From NCBI GenBank assembly GCA_903632075.3, contig CAHIKZ030004545.1, positions 3,758,501 to 3,822,500 of the forward strand: 64,000 nt of DNA, read 5' to 3'. Origin of the DNA: Acanthosepion pharaonis (taxonomy: Eukaryota; Mollusca; Cephalopoda; Sepiida; Sepiidae). A model generated the notes under the pieces. It searched no databases. It saw nothing but the letters and a program-made list of their open reading frames with translations, and had not been told where the DNA came from. Made by a program: the position numbers and the translations under genes. Every line of letters starts with the position of its first letter. Position 1 is the stretch's first letter. This document shows, one piece after another, positions 21,701 to 32,305 of the stretch.

Positions 21701-21714
21701 TTTCTGCCTTGATC

Positions 21715-22290
21715 TTCTTGGGCTAATGTGCTCCACTGACATGAAGTGGAAAGGTCATATTATATCAATTGCTAGGTCTGCTGCTAGGAAAATTGGTTTG
21801 GTGTGTGGTGCTAGACAATTCATCTATCTTATATATTTATATATCTACCATCTATCCATACTTAGAATATTGCTACCACATATGGTCTGGTGCTCCTGCT
21901 ATATATTTAGAAATCCTTGATAAAATCCAAAGAAGAATCTGCAATGTTATTTGTTCAGACCTGGCATCCCAATTTTTGTCACTTTCCTAATCCAGAGTGC
22001 AGATTTATATTTTGGTAAGTTTCAATAGCGGCATTCTCAAGAATTTTCCATCAAAGTAAGTTACTTTCTCTTTTAATAATTGTGGCATTCTTTAGATTTA
22101 AAAGAGGAAGTATTAAAAATCTTTAAAAATAAATTTAAATACAATGTCAATTATTATCTTTTGTTTTCTTAATTCCTGTTCTTTTATTGTTCTCTCTCCT
22201 TAATAGTGTTTTCCTAGGATTTTTCATATTCAGTAACCCCCACTTTGCATCTTAGTAGCTTTATCCCCTTGCTTGAGGTGAAACATTTAA
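21715..22290 (+). mobile_element. LINE 3' end, truncated
   Basis: The first frame reads STDMKWKGHIISIARSAARK (21726-21920). A second frame (21769-21990) continues as YPYLEYCYHIWSGAPAIYLE and ILDKIQRRICNVICSDL, so a frameshift separates them. The C-terminal part is deleted. The tail TTTGCATCTTAGTAGCTTTA then GAGGTGAAACATTTAAAG ends the copy. A TAT/CATC simple repeat expansion near 21825-21850 interrupts the IYKSTIRP block. Confidence 0.8.
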
Positions 22291-22650
22291 AGAAAATGCA
22301 TATTTAGCTTATATCAGCAAAGAGAAAAAGACTTTCAGAAAAGAAGTAACATGAATGCAATAGACAAAGAAACAAATTTTATATCAGAAGCAGCATATAA
22401 AAAAAATACAGGTAAATAATAATATCTTTGCTAAAAGAGAGTGAGAATAAAATAAGTGTACAGGGAATTTTAAGCTCTATCCAAATAAAAATCCTTTCTA
22501 TAACTATGGCCTTCATTGAAAAGGCTTGAGTATCTGCATCAGTGTATGAAAGTTTTCATAGGAAAGAAAAAGTGTTAGAGGTGTAGGTAGAGATGCCAAC
22601 CTGAATGATAATGAGAATTTTATACCTTACATGAGCTGAAGTCAAACGGA

Positions 22651-22935
22651 ATATGCTGGCCAAAGAGTAGGAGTAAGGGAGCAGTAACTTGATCTCTATG
22701 AGATGTGCCTGTTTTGAGAGACATTTCCTCTTTACAAACTCATTTGGATTTTATACAATATGGATTCAGCTAAGCACTGAAAATTAGGAAATACGCTGGC
22801 CAAAGAGTAGGAGTAAGGGAGCAGTAACTTGATCTCTATGGGATGTGCCTGTTTTGAGAGACATTTCCTCTTTACAAACTCATTTGGATTTTATACAATA
22901 TGGATTCAGCTAAGCACTGAAAATTAGGAAATTAG
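22651..22935. repeat. Recent 140-bp tandem duplication
   Basis: 22651-22790 is repeated at 22791-22930 with only a few visible differences (for example TATGAGATG versus TATGGGATG). The near identity points to a recent event or an assembly duplication. Confidence 0.9.
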
Positions 22936-23087
22936 GTGTGTTCTCTGGTTAAAAATTGTGTGGTGTTTTATGCCTGAATCCATGTCCACCTCATGCAATT
23001 TCAAGTCATTTAAGTGCACTTTAGTAGAGGTTACAAAAGAAGGTAAGAAGCTAGAAGCTGGATTTAAATATTTTAGAATGTAATTAG

Positions 23088-23450
23088 ATGATAAATATAT
23101 CAAAGAAAAGAGTACTGGATTGTTATATGATATCTATTCTCTTATACGATAGTGAATGCTGGACAGTCTCGCCATGGATGAAAAAAAAAATGGGTGGCAA
23201 GAGAAATATGGTTCTAAGAAAGGATACTGAGAATTCCACAGACAGAGTGAATAACCAACAAAGAAGACTCAAAGAAAATGGCAACAAAAAGAACACTTCT
23301 ACTCAGAATCAGGAAAAGATGGCTGAAATTCTTTGGACACATAATGAGGAAGAAGAGCTTGGAAAACTTAACCCTCACAAGGCATATTGAGTGCAAGAGA
23401 GATAGAGGAAGATAGTGAGCTATTTACCTTATGATTTTATGAATGGATGG
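23088..23450 (+). pseudogene. LINE ORF C-terminal fragment, endonuclease-RT type
   Basis: The frame reads VLDCYMISILLYDSECWTVS, then a frameshifted KRTLLLRIRKRWLKFFGHIM-like block near 23300 and a HIECKRDRGRQ-like end near 23385-23410. This is the C-terminal region common to craniofacial-development-protein-2-like or RTE-type retroelement proteins. A relative lies at 59425-60100. All catalytic parts are missing. Confidence 0.75.
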
Positions 23451-23454
23451 TGCA

Positions 23455-24490
23455 AGGGTCTCATACCCCACCCAATCTATGATATGGGGCTCTTTACTAC
23501 ATCTCAACTTTCATGAGGTAGTATTCATGTAAAATACAAATTTTATTGTAACCCAAATATGTACAATAATGGATCATATGCAATATAGGGGAACAATTCA
23601 ATTAGAAAAATTGAAAATCAATACAATGTATCTAAATACAAATTAGAGACATGACATAATAGATCATTTCATCTTAAACCGACAAGGTTTTGCAACAAAT
23701 TTTAACATTTTTTTTTTGTTTGCTACTATTTCCCTCCAGACCTTGATAGATTTATATATTTTTTGCTTTTTTGTTTTGCCTCGCTGTATAGGTTGCATTT
23801 AATATTGCTGTCAAATCTGGTCTGGTGCTTCTGTGTCCCAAGTGCCTCTACAGAGTCTATGATACGGGGCCCCTATTATACTACATCTCAATTTTCATAT
23901 GGTAGTATTCATATAAAATACAAATTTTATTGTAACCTAATTATGTACAATAATGGATCATATTGCAATATAGGTGAAAAATTCAACTAGAAAAACTGAA
24001 AATGAATACAATGTATCTAAATATAAATTAGAGACATGACATAATAGATTATTCCATCTTAAATCAACAATGTTTTGAAGCAATTTTTATTATTGTTTTT
24101 TTTTTTGTTCGCTACTATTTCCCACCAGACCTTGATAGATTTATATATATATATTTTTTTTTTTTTTTGTCTCACTCTATAGGTTGCATTTAATATTGCT
24201 GTCAAATCTGGTCTGGTGCTTCTGTGTATCAAGTGCCTCTACAGAGTCTATGATACAGGGTTCCCATTCTACTACATCTCAATTTTCATAAGATAATATT
24301 CATATAATATACAAATTTTATTGCAACCTAATTATGTACAATATTGGATCATATGCAATATAGGTAAACAATTCAACTATAAAAATGGAAAATGAATACA
24401 ATGTATCTAAATGCAAATTAGACATATGACATAATAGATCATTCCATCTTAAATAAATCAACAGTATTTTGCGGCCATTTTTAACGTCAA
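23455..24490. repeat. Array of three units, about 390 bp each
   Basis: The anchor TCTATGATAyGGGG occurs at about 23471, 23860 and 24247. Each is followed by ATGGATCATATGCAATATAG or close variants (about 23570, 23955, 24345) and TAGAGACATGACATAATAGA. Units two and three begin with GGTTGCATTTAATATTGCTG and TCTGGTCTGGTGCTTCTGTG. A dispersed copy is at 17090-17400. Confidence 0.9.
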
Positions 24491-24678
24491 CTTGTGGTCT
24501 TTCTTGTTAAAAAGTTGAAGAGTTTTAACATATTCAACATTATGGTTAAAAATAATGAATTTTGTATAGTGTTTTTTTAGACTTAGCATAAGCAAAACAA
24601 TTGACCAGAATGATGTCAAAATTCACAAAAATTCTTTCTTTCTTTTAACAGTCAGTTGTGCTTATTTTAATTTGTAAC

Positions 24679-24700
24679 ATATATATATATATATATATGT
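24679..24700. repeat. (TA)n microsatellite
   Basis: A short TA run. Confidence 0.9.
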
Positions 24701-24889
24701 AGAAAGAAAAAAGAAAATGTTGATAAGATAGTGAGGGTCACAAAGCACTGCCTGAGGCCCCCAATCAGGCTTAAACTACCTGCATCCCCCCAGATGGAGG
24801 GCACCAACCCTGAGATGGACAGACAGAAGCCCTAGTAAAGGGAGAAAAACTGCCATAGGCAATCAGGGATTGGTTGGAAGTTGTGGAGA

Positions 24890-25265
24890 GCCATCATCAT
24901 GATGTTCTGAAGAGATGCAGTACATAGAAGAAGATTTACAGTTGGACTAATATCCTCAGCTTTGTTATTATCATCACACTTTTTTTGGCAGTTGTATTCT
25001 ACGGCCTTCTTTACCTGTCTTCCGATCCAGGTAGCCTTCAAGGTATTTCAAACTGAACCCTTTATTCAATCTACAGGATAGATTGTTCTCATTACTCTGT
25101 CCATGTTTAGGAATATCCTCTTTCTAGTACTTCCTAGTTATTGTAAGCCATGTTTTCAATGTCTGAGACTGTATTACCCAGCCCAGGGATTGAACTCATA
25201 GTTACTATGCCAGCAAATTCACAAATGATTACTTTAATACTCTTGGCTATTAATCAATGTTTTTG
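24890..25265 (-). mobile_element. Diverged composite tRNA-SINE with one arm
   Basis: ACAGTTGGACTAATATCCTC (24938 on) and CTTTGTTATTATC match the left arm seen at 31713 and 30570. Then TTTCAAACTGAACCCTTTAT and a minus-strand box B (GGGATTGAACTCATA near 25187) give the SINE in reverse. The box-A end is near 25245 (CTTGGCTATTAATCA). Confidence 0.65.
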
Positions 25266-25439
25266 CTTTAACTCAACTTTTAGTAATGATGAAATTGGAA
25301 TTATGAAAAACATCTAATCATTGTCTTTCAAGGGATATTTTTTACAAACTATTTTGTATATTCCAGCCTCAGGTTTAATGATGTTATTATTCAAAATGAA
25401 ATGAGTTTCAATACAGTTTTTAATCTTGTTATTTATTTA

Positions 25440-25499
<60 letters not shown>
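25440..25499. repeat. (TA)n microsatellite
   Basis: A pure TA run of about 57 bp. Confidence 0.95.
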
Positions 25500-25500
<1 letters not shown>

Positions 25501-26009
25501 TATCTGCTGACTAATAACACTCTTATTTTGTATATATGTTCTTTTATTTCAATACACATGTTTCAACTTACCTTCTTCTTTCCGTGCCTTTCTTATATAT
25601 ATTGTGTATTTAAGAAGCAATCCAGCATTTATACATGTTTTATTAAAGATGACAGATAATGTACTAAGGCTTTTTGTTTACTTTTTCTTGTGTTTGAACA
25701 AGTGTTTTCTTTTCTGGACACGTGTAGAAACTGTCCAAATATTCTGTAATTCCTAAATACTTTTAGCCATTATCAAAGATGATTTTATTCTTGCTTTTTA
25801 ATTGGGTGTATGACTTGTGTGTATGTTTCTAGAGTTAAACATCCCTAAAACTTTAGAAACATACACACAACCCATACACTCATACAATGTATGAGGGATA
25901 AGAATTCAATAGCACACACATATAATTTTGATTATAGTGATGAAGGCTTGTACAGAACCAACCAAAACTCTTTGGAAGTAGCAAATTGAGGGAACTGGTG
26001 CACATGGTA

Positions 26010-26249
26010 TCCCACAAGGTTCAGAAAAACAGGTTTTGAATTCAGTTTTCCTTCACCTAGACAGGTTGCAAACCAAGTCTATGTAGGTCAGACTGACCAG
26101 CTATTCACCTATAGCTGGAGAGAGGTAAGATGGATTCATACTGTTTCCAAGGATATTTGTGCTTAAATGAATGTAACAAACTTGACTGGAATTCAAACTT
26201 AGTTTTCCAATTTCATTCCAAGTTGTTACCCTTTACATCAGCACACATC

Positions 26250-26312
<63 letters not shown>
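26010..26312 (-). mobile_element. tRNA-derived SINE in reverse, ending in (TA)n
   Basis: CCTAGACAGGTTGCAAACCA, CTATTCACCTATAGCTGGAG, then TTCCAAGGATATTTGTGCTT and a box-B-like ACTGGAATTCAAACTTAG (26189 on) follow the order of the SINE family seen forward at 42675-42960. A TA run of about 58 bp follows at 26252-26312, next to the SINE's 5' end. Confidence 0.7.
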
Positions 26313-26314
<2 letters not shown>

Positions 26315-26605
26315 GTGTGTGTGTGCATTTTGCTCTTTCCCCCCACTAGGACGAGATGTGACACATGGTCTATTTTTTAAGTGGGGACCCGAGTGTGTAT
26401 GCCCGGGACAGGAGCAAAAATTCCCTTCAGCCCTCGCAACCATTGGTTGCGCTGGCCTCAGTGCGAGCACCGATCCCTCCCTCTGGTGCAATGGGAGGGC
26501 GCGGCCTCGGGCAGCTGTTCCCCTGGGCTGAGCACCTCTTCAGTATTATTTTCCTCAGTTGCCCCTCTGTCCAAAGACAGAGACACAACTGAGGGATGAT
26601 AAGTA
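26313..26605. other. GC-rich island of unknown origin
   Basis: The stretch is far richer in G and C than its neighbours, with runs such as GGGAGGGCGCGGCCTCGGGC (26491 on). Open frames in several phases exist (26365-26592, 26249-26491 minus) but none shows a motif. Near its end, CCTCAGTTGCCCCTCTGTCC is partly mirrored by GACACAACTGAGGG. Confidence 0.5.
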
Positions 26606-26694
26606 AACGTGAACTTACTCAAAAAGAGTGTGTATGCGTCTGTGCATATAAAATAGGATATGGAATGCAGAAATAGTTTGAAGAATTTAACAAA

Positions 26695-26975
26695 TTGAAA
26701 GGAGCACTTTGATGTGGTGTAATGGTTAGCAAGCTTGCTTCTATTACAACTGAAAAGTGAATTCGATTTCCACTGGGTGCTCCACGCTTTTGGCCAAGTG
26801 CCACATCTAAGCTATGCTTAGAAAATCATTTTTTGGCACCTCAAGCTGGTGTAATGGTTACCAAGCTTGTCTTGCTAGAACAATTACAAATGAGTAGTGA
26901 GTTCAATCCTGTCTGGGTGCTCCATACTTTCGTCCTTGTGCCACATCTGAGCTACACTTGGAAAATCACTATAAC
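26695..26975 (+). mobile_element. Two tandem tRNA-like SINE heads
   Basis: Each copy has a box A (GGTGTAATGGTTAGCAAGC near 26715; GGTGTAATGGTTACCAAGC near 26851), a box-B-like GAATTCGATTTCC or GAGTTCAATCC, and then a tail with GGGTGCTCCA and GTGCCACATCT. The repeated head and tail show two copies in the same direction, about 140 bp apart. Confidence 0.75.
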
Positions 26976-27189
26976 AAATGGAAAACCATTTCATTGAAAC
27001 TAGATTATGTGTTTTGCCCTTACTAGGCTTCATCAGATTAAAAGCAAAAGAAATAAATTTGTATTTATGTGTAAAATTATTATTTAAGCATATACACACA
27101 TATCTTTCTTTTGTTTCAGTTGGCACTATTCTCTTGTCTTTTGAACAGAAGTAGAGGTCTATCCCTTGTTTCCTGTTTAAGATTGTGTT

Positions 27190-27610
27190 TCCAGTTCCTT
27201 CTGAAGTATTTTCACTCTCGTTCACTCCCAGTAGCCCCTTGTGTCTTAGTGGCATTATCGCTTTGCATGAGGTGAATTGATTAAAAAAATCATCCTCATT
27301 CTTTTTGTACTTCTTTGATAAGGAGTAAGTTCAACTCAGAGAGTTTCTTCCCAAGAACTGTTACTTTGTGAAACAGACTCCCAAGAGAATAGACTCAATC
27401 TTTACCTCTTGAAATCGAGTGCCAATTGATATCTATCCTACATATCAACATTATCTGCACTGCATATTTGCTCCTTCCTTAGCCCTGTTCACACTCCTCC
27501 CTAAAGTAGAGGTTTATCCCTTGTTTCCTGTTTAGGATTGGGTTTCCAGTTCCTTCTAAATTCTTCTCATTCTCTTTCACTTTCAGTAACCCCTTGTTAT
27601 TGCTTTTATC
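27190..27610 (+). mobile_element. LINE 3' tails, two pieces
   Basis: First piece: TTCACTCCCAGTAGCCCCTT, GTGTCTTAGTGGCATTATCG and GGTGAATTGATTAAAA (ending about 27290). Second piece: AAGTTCAACTCAGAGAGTTT, CTTCCCAAGAACTG (27328 on), then a repeat of TATCCCTTGTTTCCTGTTTA, ending near 27600. Both match the ORF2 end and tail of the LINE family at 3285-3500 and 15850-15940. Confidence 0.65.
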
Positions 27611-27619
27611 TACATCTTC

Positions 27620-28080
27620 ATTTATCTGAATATAATTACATAACTAGTCTTATGAAATCTGAGAAGAGAAAAGCCAGAAAGTTTAGATTTGCAATATGTT
27701 TCATTGATAGAGGAGGCAAATATCACAACATCTATTCACAAGATTTAGAACTAAAATTTGAACACCAAGGTTCCCATGTGACATGCTTCAACCTAGAAAT
27801 GAATATCTCGGATGGTATATTTATTTATAAACTGTTTGATGAATGAGATAGCTCTCTTTTATAGTTCACATGCCTCATTTAACTGGCAACATCCGATCAC
27901 GTGTGTTCTTTGAACTAGTTATGTCTGAATTTCTTTCAATCGACAATGCTTTATGCAAACTTTCTTCTGCTTGCTACCAGCATTTGTAAAAGAATGATCA
28001 CTGAAGGTGGTTCTGAAATTAAAATTCTAAAGCTATTCCCAGACATCCTTTATTTTTTTCAAAATTCTCGAAATCCTCAA
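27620..28080 (+). pseudogene. Degenerate reverse-transcriptase-like fragment
   Basis: The frame reads FRFAICFIDRGGKYHNIYSQ then DLELKFE, FNLEMNIS and FIYKLFDE (to 27846). A shifted frame continues as SFIVHMPHLTGNIRSRVFFE and another gives RMITEGG. The order (YIDD-like stretch, YP-ELELK, FLDL-I, F-Y-LYDKRD, HL-SNIPS, RMI-QGG) matches the C-terminal half of a large mollusc RT family of Penelope-like or related type as I recall it. The YxDD box itself has decayed to FIDR. At least two frameshifts. Confidence 0.5.
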
Positions 28081-28301
28081 AAGAAATCATTTGTGATGTT
28101 AACTCTGGATAAGTAGTCGGGGCCACATGAGAAGTAAGTCATGCTTACCCTAGAATCTGATTAAATTATACTTTCAGACAAGTGAATATGATCAATGAAA
28201 AAAAAGTTGTATAGTAACATAGTTCTTTTTCTTAAAATATGTAAAAAGGCACAGTTTCAAGTGTTTGGTCTGATTAAGCAATCACCATATAAATCCTTAA
28301 T

Positions 28302-29285
28302 ATGGGTAAGAAAAAGGGTCTTACTGAAAACGATCATGCTGAAATTACTCGCATGCTTGGAAGTGGTCTGTCAAAGCTAGAAATTTCAAAAAGTTACATA
28401 GAGACCACCGTACAATCAAAGCATTCATCTTAAGCAGTAAATCATGCAGAAAGACACCTAAATGATCGCATTTGCGAAAGTTAACTGCCAGAGATCTTCG
28501 TAAAATTAAATATGAAGTCTCGAAGAAACCGCATGAAACAACTAAAAAAATATTTGAAGGCGCTGGAGTGCCCAAAGTTTGTAAAACTACCCGTTGTGAG
28601 GTCCTCAAGACCCTCGCCAAAGTGAAGAGTCCCATCAAGAGGCCCCCATTAAGCAAAGCAAACAAGATGAAAAGAGTTGAATGGGCACACAGTTACATGA
28701 AGACCAATTTTAGCAATGTGATTTTCGTCGACGAGTGTCATGCTACCCCTGACGGGTGGTCATCTGGATGGGTGTTAAATGGTCGACCGGCAGGAGTATG
28801 CATTCGTCGACAACAGGGTGGTGGAGGAGTGATGTTTTCGGCTGGGATCCGTGGAAATGAACTAATAGTCCCACACAAAGTACCCAAAGGGCTTAAGCTA
28901 AATTCAAATGCATATTGTAGGCTTTTGGAAGATACCTTCCTGCCCTGGCTTGATGAACAACCAATTCAGAATAGAAGATCTTTGATATTTCAGCAGGATA
29001 ATGCTCCAGCGCATAGATCAAGAAGCACCACCAATTGGCTATCAGACCATGGGTTCAAAGGGCAAAATTTAATGGTATGGTCTCCAAACAGCCCTGATTT
29101 AATTTGTAGTCAAGAGGAGGATTTATGCTGAAAACAAGCAATTCACCAGCTTAGAGGTCCTGTGGAAAGCAATTGTAAGTGCTTGCCGATCAATCAAACC
29201 TTCTGAAATTGAAACATTGACGTCAGCAGTGGACAGACGCCTCATAACGGTTTTGAAGAATGGAGGATGTCATGTTTGTTCGTAG
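28302..29285 (+). pseudogene. Tc1-like transposase pseudogene
   Basis: The N-terminus (MGKKKGLTENDHAEITRMLG, 28302 on) carries the HTH and shifts frame near 28385. A stop lies near 28465. The main frame (28472-29131) contains the first catalytic Asp in IFVDECHAT (residue 87) and the second in FQQDNAPAH (residue 176). After SPNSPDL (residues 204-210) a short deletion removes the stretch that in this family carries the last acidic residue (PxENLW), and shifts the frame. The true C-terminus (SLEVLWKAIVSACRSIKPSE) follows in another frame to a stop at about 29285. Length is otherwise full. Terminal inverted repeats were not found with confidence. The open part is well preserved, so the copy is fairly young but dead. 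Confidence 0.85.
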
Positions 29286-29644
29286 CCGCATTAACAGACT
29301 TGTTTTGTTTTGTTTAACATGCTATGCATATGTATTATGTAATGTAGGACTTAGAACACACGATCTATTGTCATATGCGCCACAATTCAATTAATAAAAT
29401 TTAGTATAAAATGTGTTTTTCTTGTTTTATTTTCCATTTGCATAATGAAAGTGAACACTAAATTAGGGCTTAAGTTCATAAATCATTAAAAAGAAGCATG
29501 TTTTGTATATTTCGACAACTTAAATGATTGACAAAATAATAAAATAGTATCAACAACACTTTAGCTCCTATTCTTCAGAATATATTGCTTAACTTGGATA
29601 TTTTTAGGTAAAAAATAACTTTGCATAATCAAGCAGAACGCACT

Positions 29645-29906
<262 letters not shown>

Positions 29907-29924
29907 AGATTTTTATCCCATAAC

Positions 29925-30135
29925 CTGTATGGTCGCAGGGACACCATATGTACTGCACCCACATTAGAAGAGGTGTTTCTTCGGCAAGATAACCTGACGA
30001 ACCCCAACTCTCTCCAGGCCAGTTTTGAATTCAGTTTTTCCTTCTCCTAGACCAATTGCTACCCAAAGTTATAGAACCCAGTCTGTCCTGTTACTTAACC
30101 ATAGCTGGGGTAGAAAAACAGGTTTTATGATTTTC
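29925..30135 (-). mobile_element. tRNA-derived SINE fragment in reverse
   Basis: TTTTGAATTCAGTTTTTCCT, CTAGACCAATTGCTACCCAA and CAGTCTGTCCTGTTACTTAA are the reverse of the body at 42790-42895. The box A/B end has been lost. Confidence 0.65.
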
Positions 30136-30224
30136 ATATAAGTTTTGTTGTAGTCTTATGATAAAAAAAGCATTTATGAGGCTTGTTCTGATTTGTGAGG
30201 GTAGCATAATTGTTGTCAGTGGGG

Positions 30225-30420
30225 ATAGTGGATTTGGCAAATTGAGTTAAAATTCTGGCCTAGTCTGTTGCATTCACTTTTACACTAATAACCTTGGGAA
30301 AGACATGAATCCATGTCTTCTCTTCCCATCCGTGAGTTAAATAGAAGGGTAGACTGGACATTCTAGCTTTGTGTGGCAGTCAACATAGGAAACGGATGAC
30401 TCTGAATAAAAAAACATGAA
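30225..30420 (+). mobile_element. tRNA-derived SINE fragment
   Basis: GAGTTAAAATTCTGGCCTAG (decayed box B), GTTGCATTCACTTTTACACT, AATAACCTTGGGAAAGACAT and GTTAAATAGAAGGGTAGACT follow the forward order of the family at 42675-42960. Confidence 0.65.
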
Positions 30421-30554
30421 GAAGATGATAGGAAACCACTCCACTCTGTCTTACAAGAAGACATGGTAATTCCCAGATAATAAAGAAAAGGAAGATGTGC
30501 TGAGCCATGATCATCTATGTCATGAAGGAACATTGCATTAAAAAGTAATCAAGA

Positions 30555-31075
30555 GAATATTACTATTTACACTATTTGTATGCAGACTATTGTCCTCATC
30601 TTTGTTGTCATTTCAACATTTTGACTGTTGTGCCCTCTGACCATCATCAGGTTCATGTTGATTTGGGTAACCTACAGGTAATTCCCACAGGACAATAGCC
30701 TAATGGATGAAAGAAGTTGTTCATGAATTTAGTGACATTGTAATTGTGAGTTCAATCCCTGGGCTGGGCAGTGTGTATTTGGACACAATGGAAACAGGAC
30801 AAACATTAACTGAGCAGTACTAAAAATAAGAACTAGATGAAATATCCATAGACATGGGCACTGGAATGAGAACAGTCTACACCCAAACATTAAATAAAAA
30901 GTTCAGTTCGAAATTTCCTGTAGGTTACCTGCATCGATATACACCTGATGAAGGCTAAAAATCAGAATAGCCGAAATGTTGTGATAACAACAACAAAGAT
31001 GAGGACAATAGTCTGCATGTAAATGGTGTAAATAATAATAACTCCTCATCCCAGAAATTCAAACAGAAAGAGAAT
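30555..31075. mobile_element. Composite tRNA-SINE with inverted arms, variant 2
   Basis: The left arm (about 30565-30690) starts TATTTACACTATTTGTATGC and reads GACTATTGTCCTCATCTTTG. The SINE has box A (AATAGCCTAATGGATGAAAG near 30704) and box B (GTGAGTTCAATCCC near 30748). The right arm (about 30925-31075) carries the best core in the family: CTGATGA (30945-30951), stem II AGGCT/AGCC, GAAA (30973-30976), then TGTTGTGATAACAACA, which could form a 6-bp stem III. Confidence 0.85.
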
Positions 31076-31139
31076 ATCAAACAATATTTATATTGATCTA
31101 AGCCATCTCTATTGATCTACACCAGAGAAAAAGAAATTT

Positions 31140-31290
31140 TGTATCTGTCAATATTTCTGAGATGAGGTATTATGTAAACTATTTACATTATTCGGATTAT
31201 CGTCCTAATCTTTGTTGCCATATTCATCACAAAGTTTCAACCGTTATACACTCTGGCTTTCTTCAGGTGGTTGGAAAGAATTTTTGGTTT
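31140..31290 (-). repeat. Solitary left arm of the composite family
   Basis: TTTCTGAGATGAGGTATTAT, TTTACATTATTCGGATTATC and CTTTCTTCAGGTGGTTGGAA lie in the same order as at 20150-20256, without SINE or partner arm. Confidence 0.75.
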
Positions 31291-31659
31291 GAAGAATTTT
31301 AACCAGATCAGCCTAATGCTTAAATGCACGTATTCAAATGATACTAGAACACACATCTGAAAATAAATAACCAAAAAGCAAAAAATAATTATTTTCAAAA
31401 TCATAAATAATTTCTCATATTACAAATCCTGGACCTTGCCATTAAAGTCGCAATGATTATGGTCATATTTTGATATTACTAAATATATCAGGATTGTTTG
31501 GAATATCTATTTGAACAAATGAAATCAGGTTTTGATTTGTGCTTCTTTATAGATACAAATATTAAATTCTTATTTTGGAGACATAACAAACTAATTTTGA
31601 ATGTATATTTATAAACATTGGCTAAAGTGTTGCCATATGTAAATTAGAGACTATGACCG

Positions 31660-32175
31660 ATATTGAAAGTCCTGTCAGAATCTCTGAGATGAGCAGCTAT
31701 CATTATTTGCCTGATTTACAGTGGGACTAATATCTTCATCTTTGTTGTTATTCTGTCCAAATTTCTGGGATGGGCAGTTATTATTTGTATGATTTACAGT
31801 GAGACTAATATCCTTATCTTTGTTGTTATTCTGTCAGAATTTCTGGGATGAACAGTTATTATTATTTACATGATTTACAGTGAGACTAATATCCTTATCT
31901 TTGTTGTTATTCTGTCAGAATTTCTGGGATGAACAGTTATTATTATTTACATGATTTACAGTGAGACTAATATCCTTATCTTTGTTGTTATTCTGTCAGA
32001 ATTTCTGGGATGAACAGTTATTATTATTTACATGATTTACAGTGAGACTAATATCCTTATCTTTGTTGTTATTTTGTCATAATTTCTGATATAAGCACTT
32101 ATCATTATTTACATGATTTACAGTGGGAGTAATATCTTCATCTTTGTTGTTATTCTGTCAGAATTTCTGGAAGGA
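31660..32175. repeat. Tandem array of an arm segment, six 81-bp units
   Basis: Units start (GATTTACAGTG) at 31713, 31791, 31872, 31953, 32034 and 32115. The units at 31872-32034 are almost identical. The sequence (GACTAATATCCTTATCTTTG, TTGTTATTCTGTCAGAATTT) is the outer part of the composite SINE arm, without the CTGANGA core. Confidence 0.9.
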
Positions 32176-32305
32176 ATTTATGAAGGAGGTTGCTTACAGT
32201 ACCAGGTGATCAAAAACAATCCCCCATCTAAATACTGATATGGTTTAATGCTGCTTAACTTCAGTGATCAAACAAGAACCGGGCATTAACAAGGAAAGAG
32301 ATTAT
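32176..32305 (-). mobile_element. 5S-rRNA-like SINE fragment, longest 5S part
   Basis: The plus strand reads GGTTGCTTACAGTACCAGGT, AATCCCCCATCTAAATACTG, ATGCTGCTTAACTTCAGTGA, TCAAACAAGAACCGGGCATT, following antisense 5S rRNA across most of its length with drift. It is not a working 5S gene because the internal control region is altered. Confidence 0.75.

Noticed and set aside
28472..29131. 219-codon frame as a working transposase gene
   Set aside because: The N-terminus is out of frame, a stop separates it, and a deletion removes the last catalytic residue and shifts the C-terminus.
32176..32305. Functional 5S rRNA gene
   Set aside because: Many changes in the internal control region and helices, and the other copies show SINE-like flanks.
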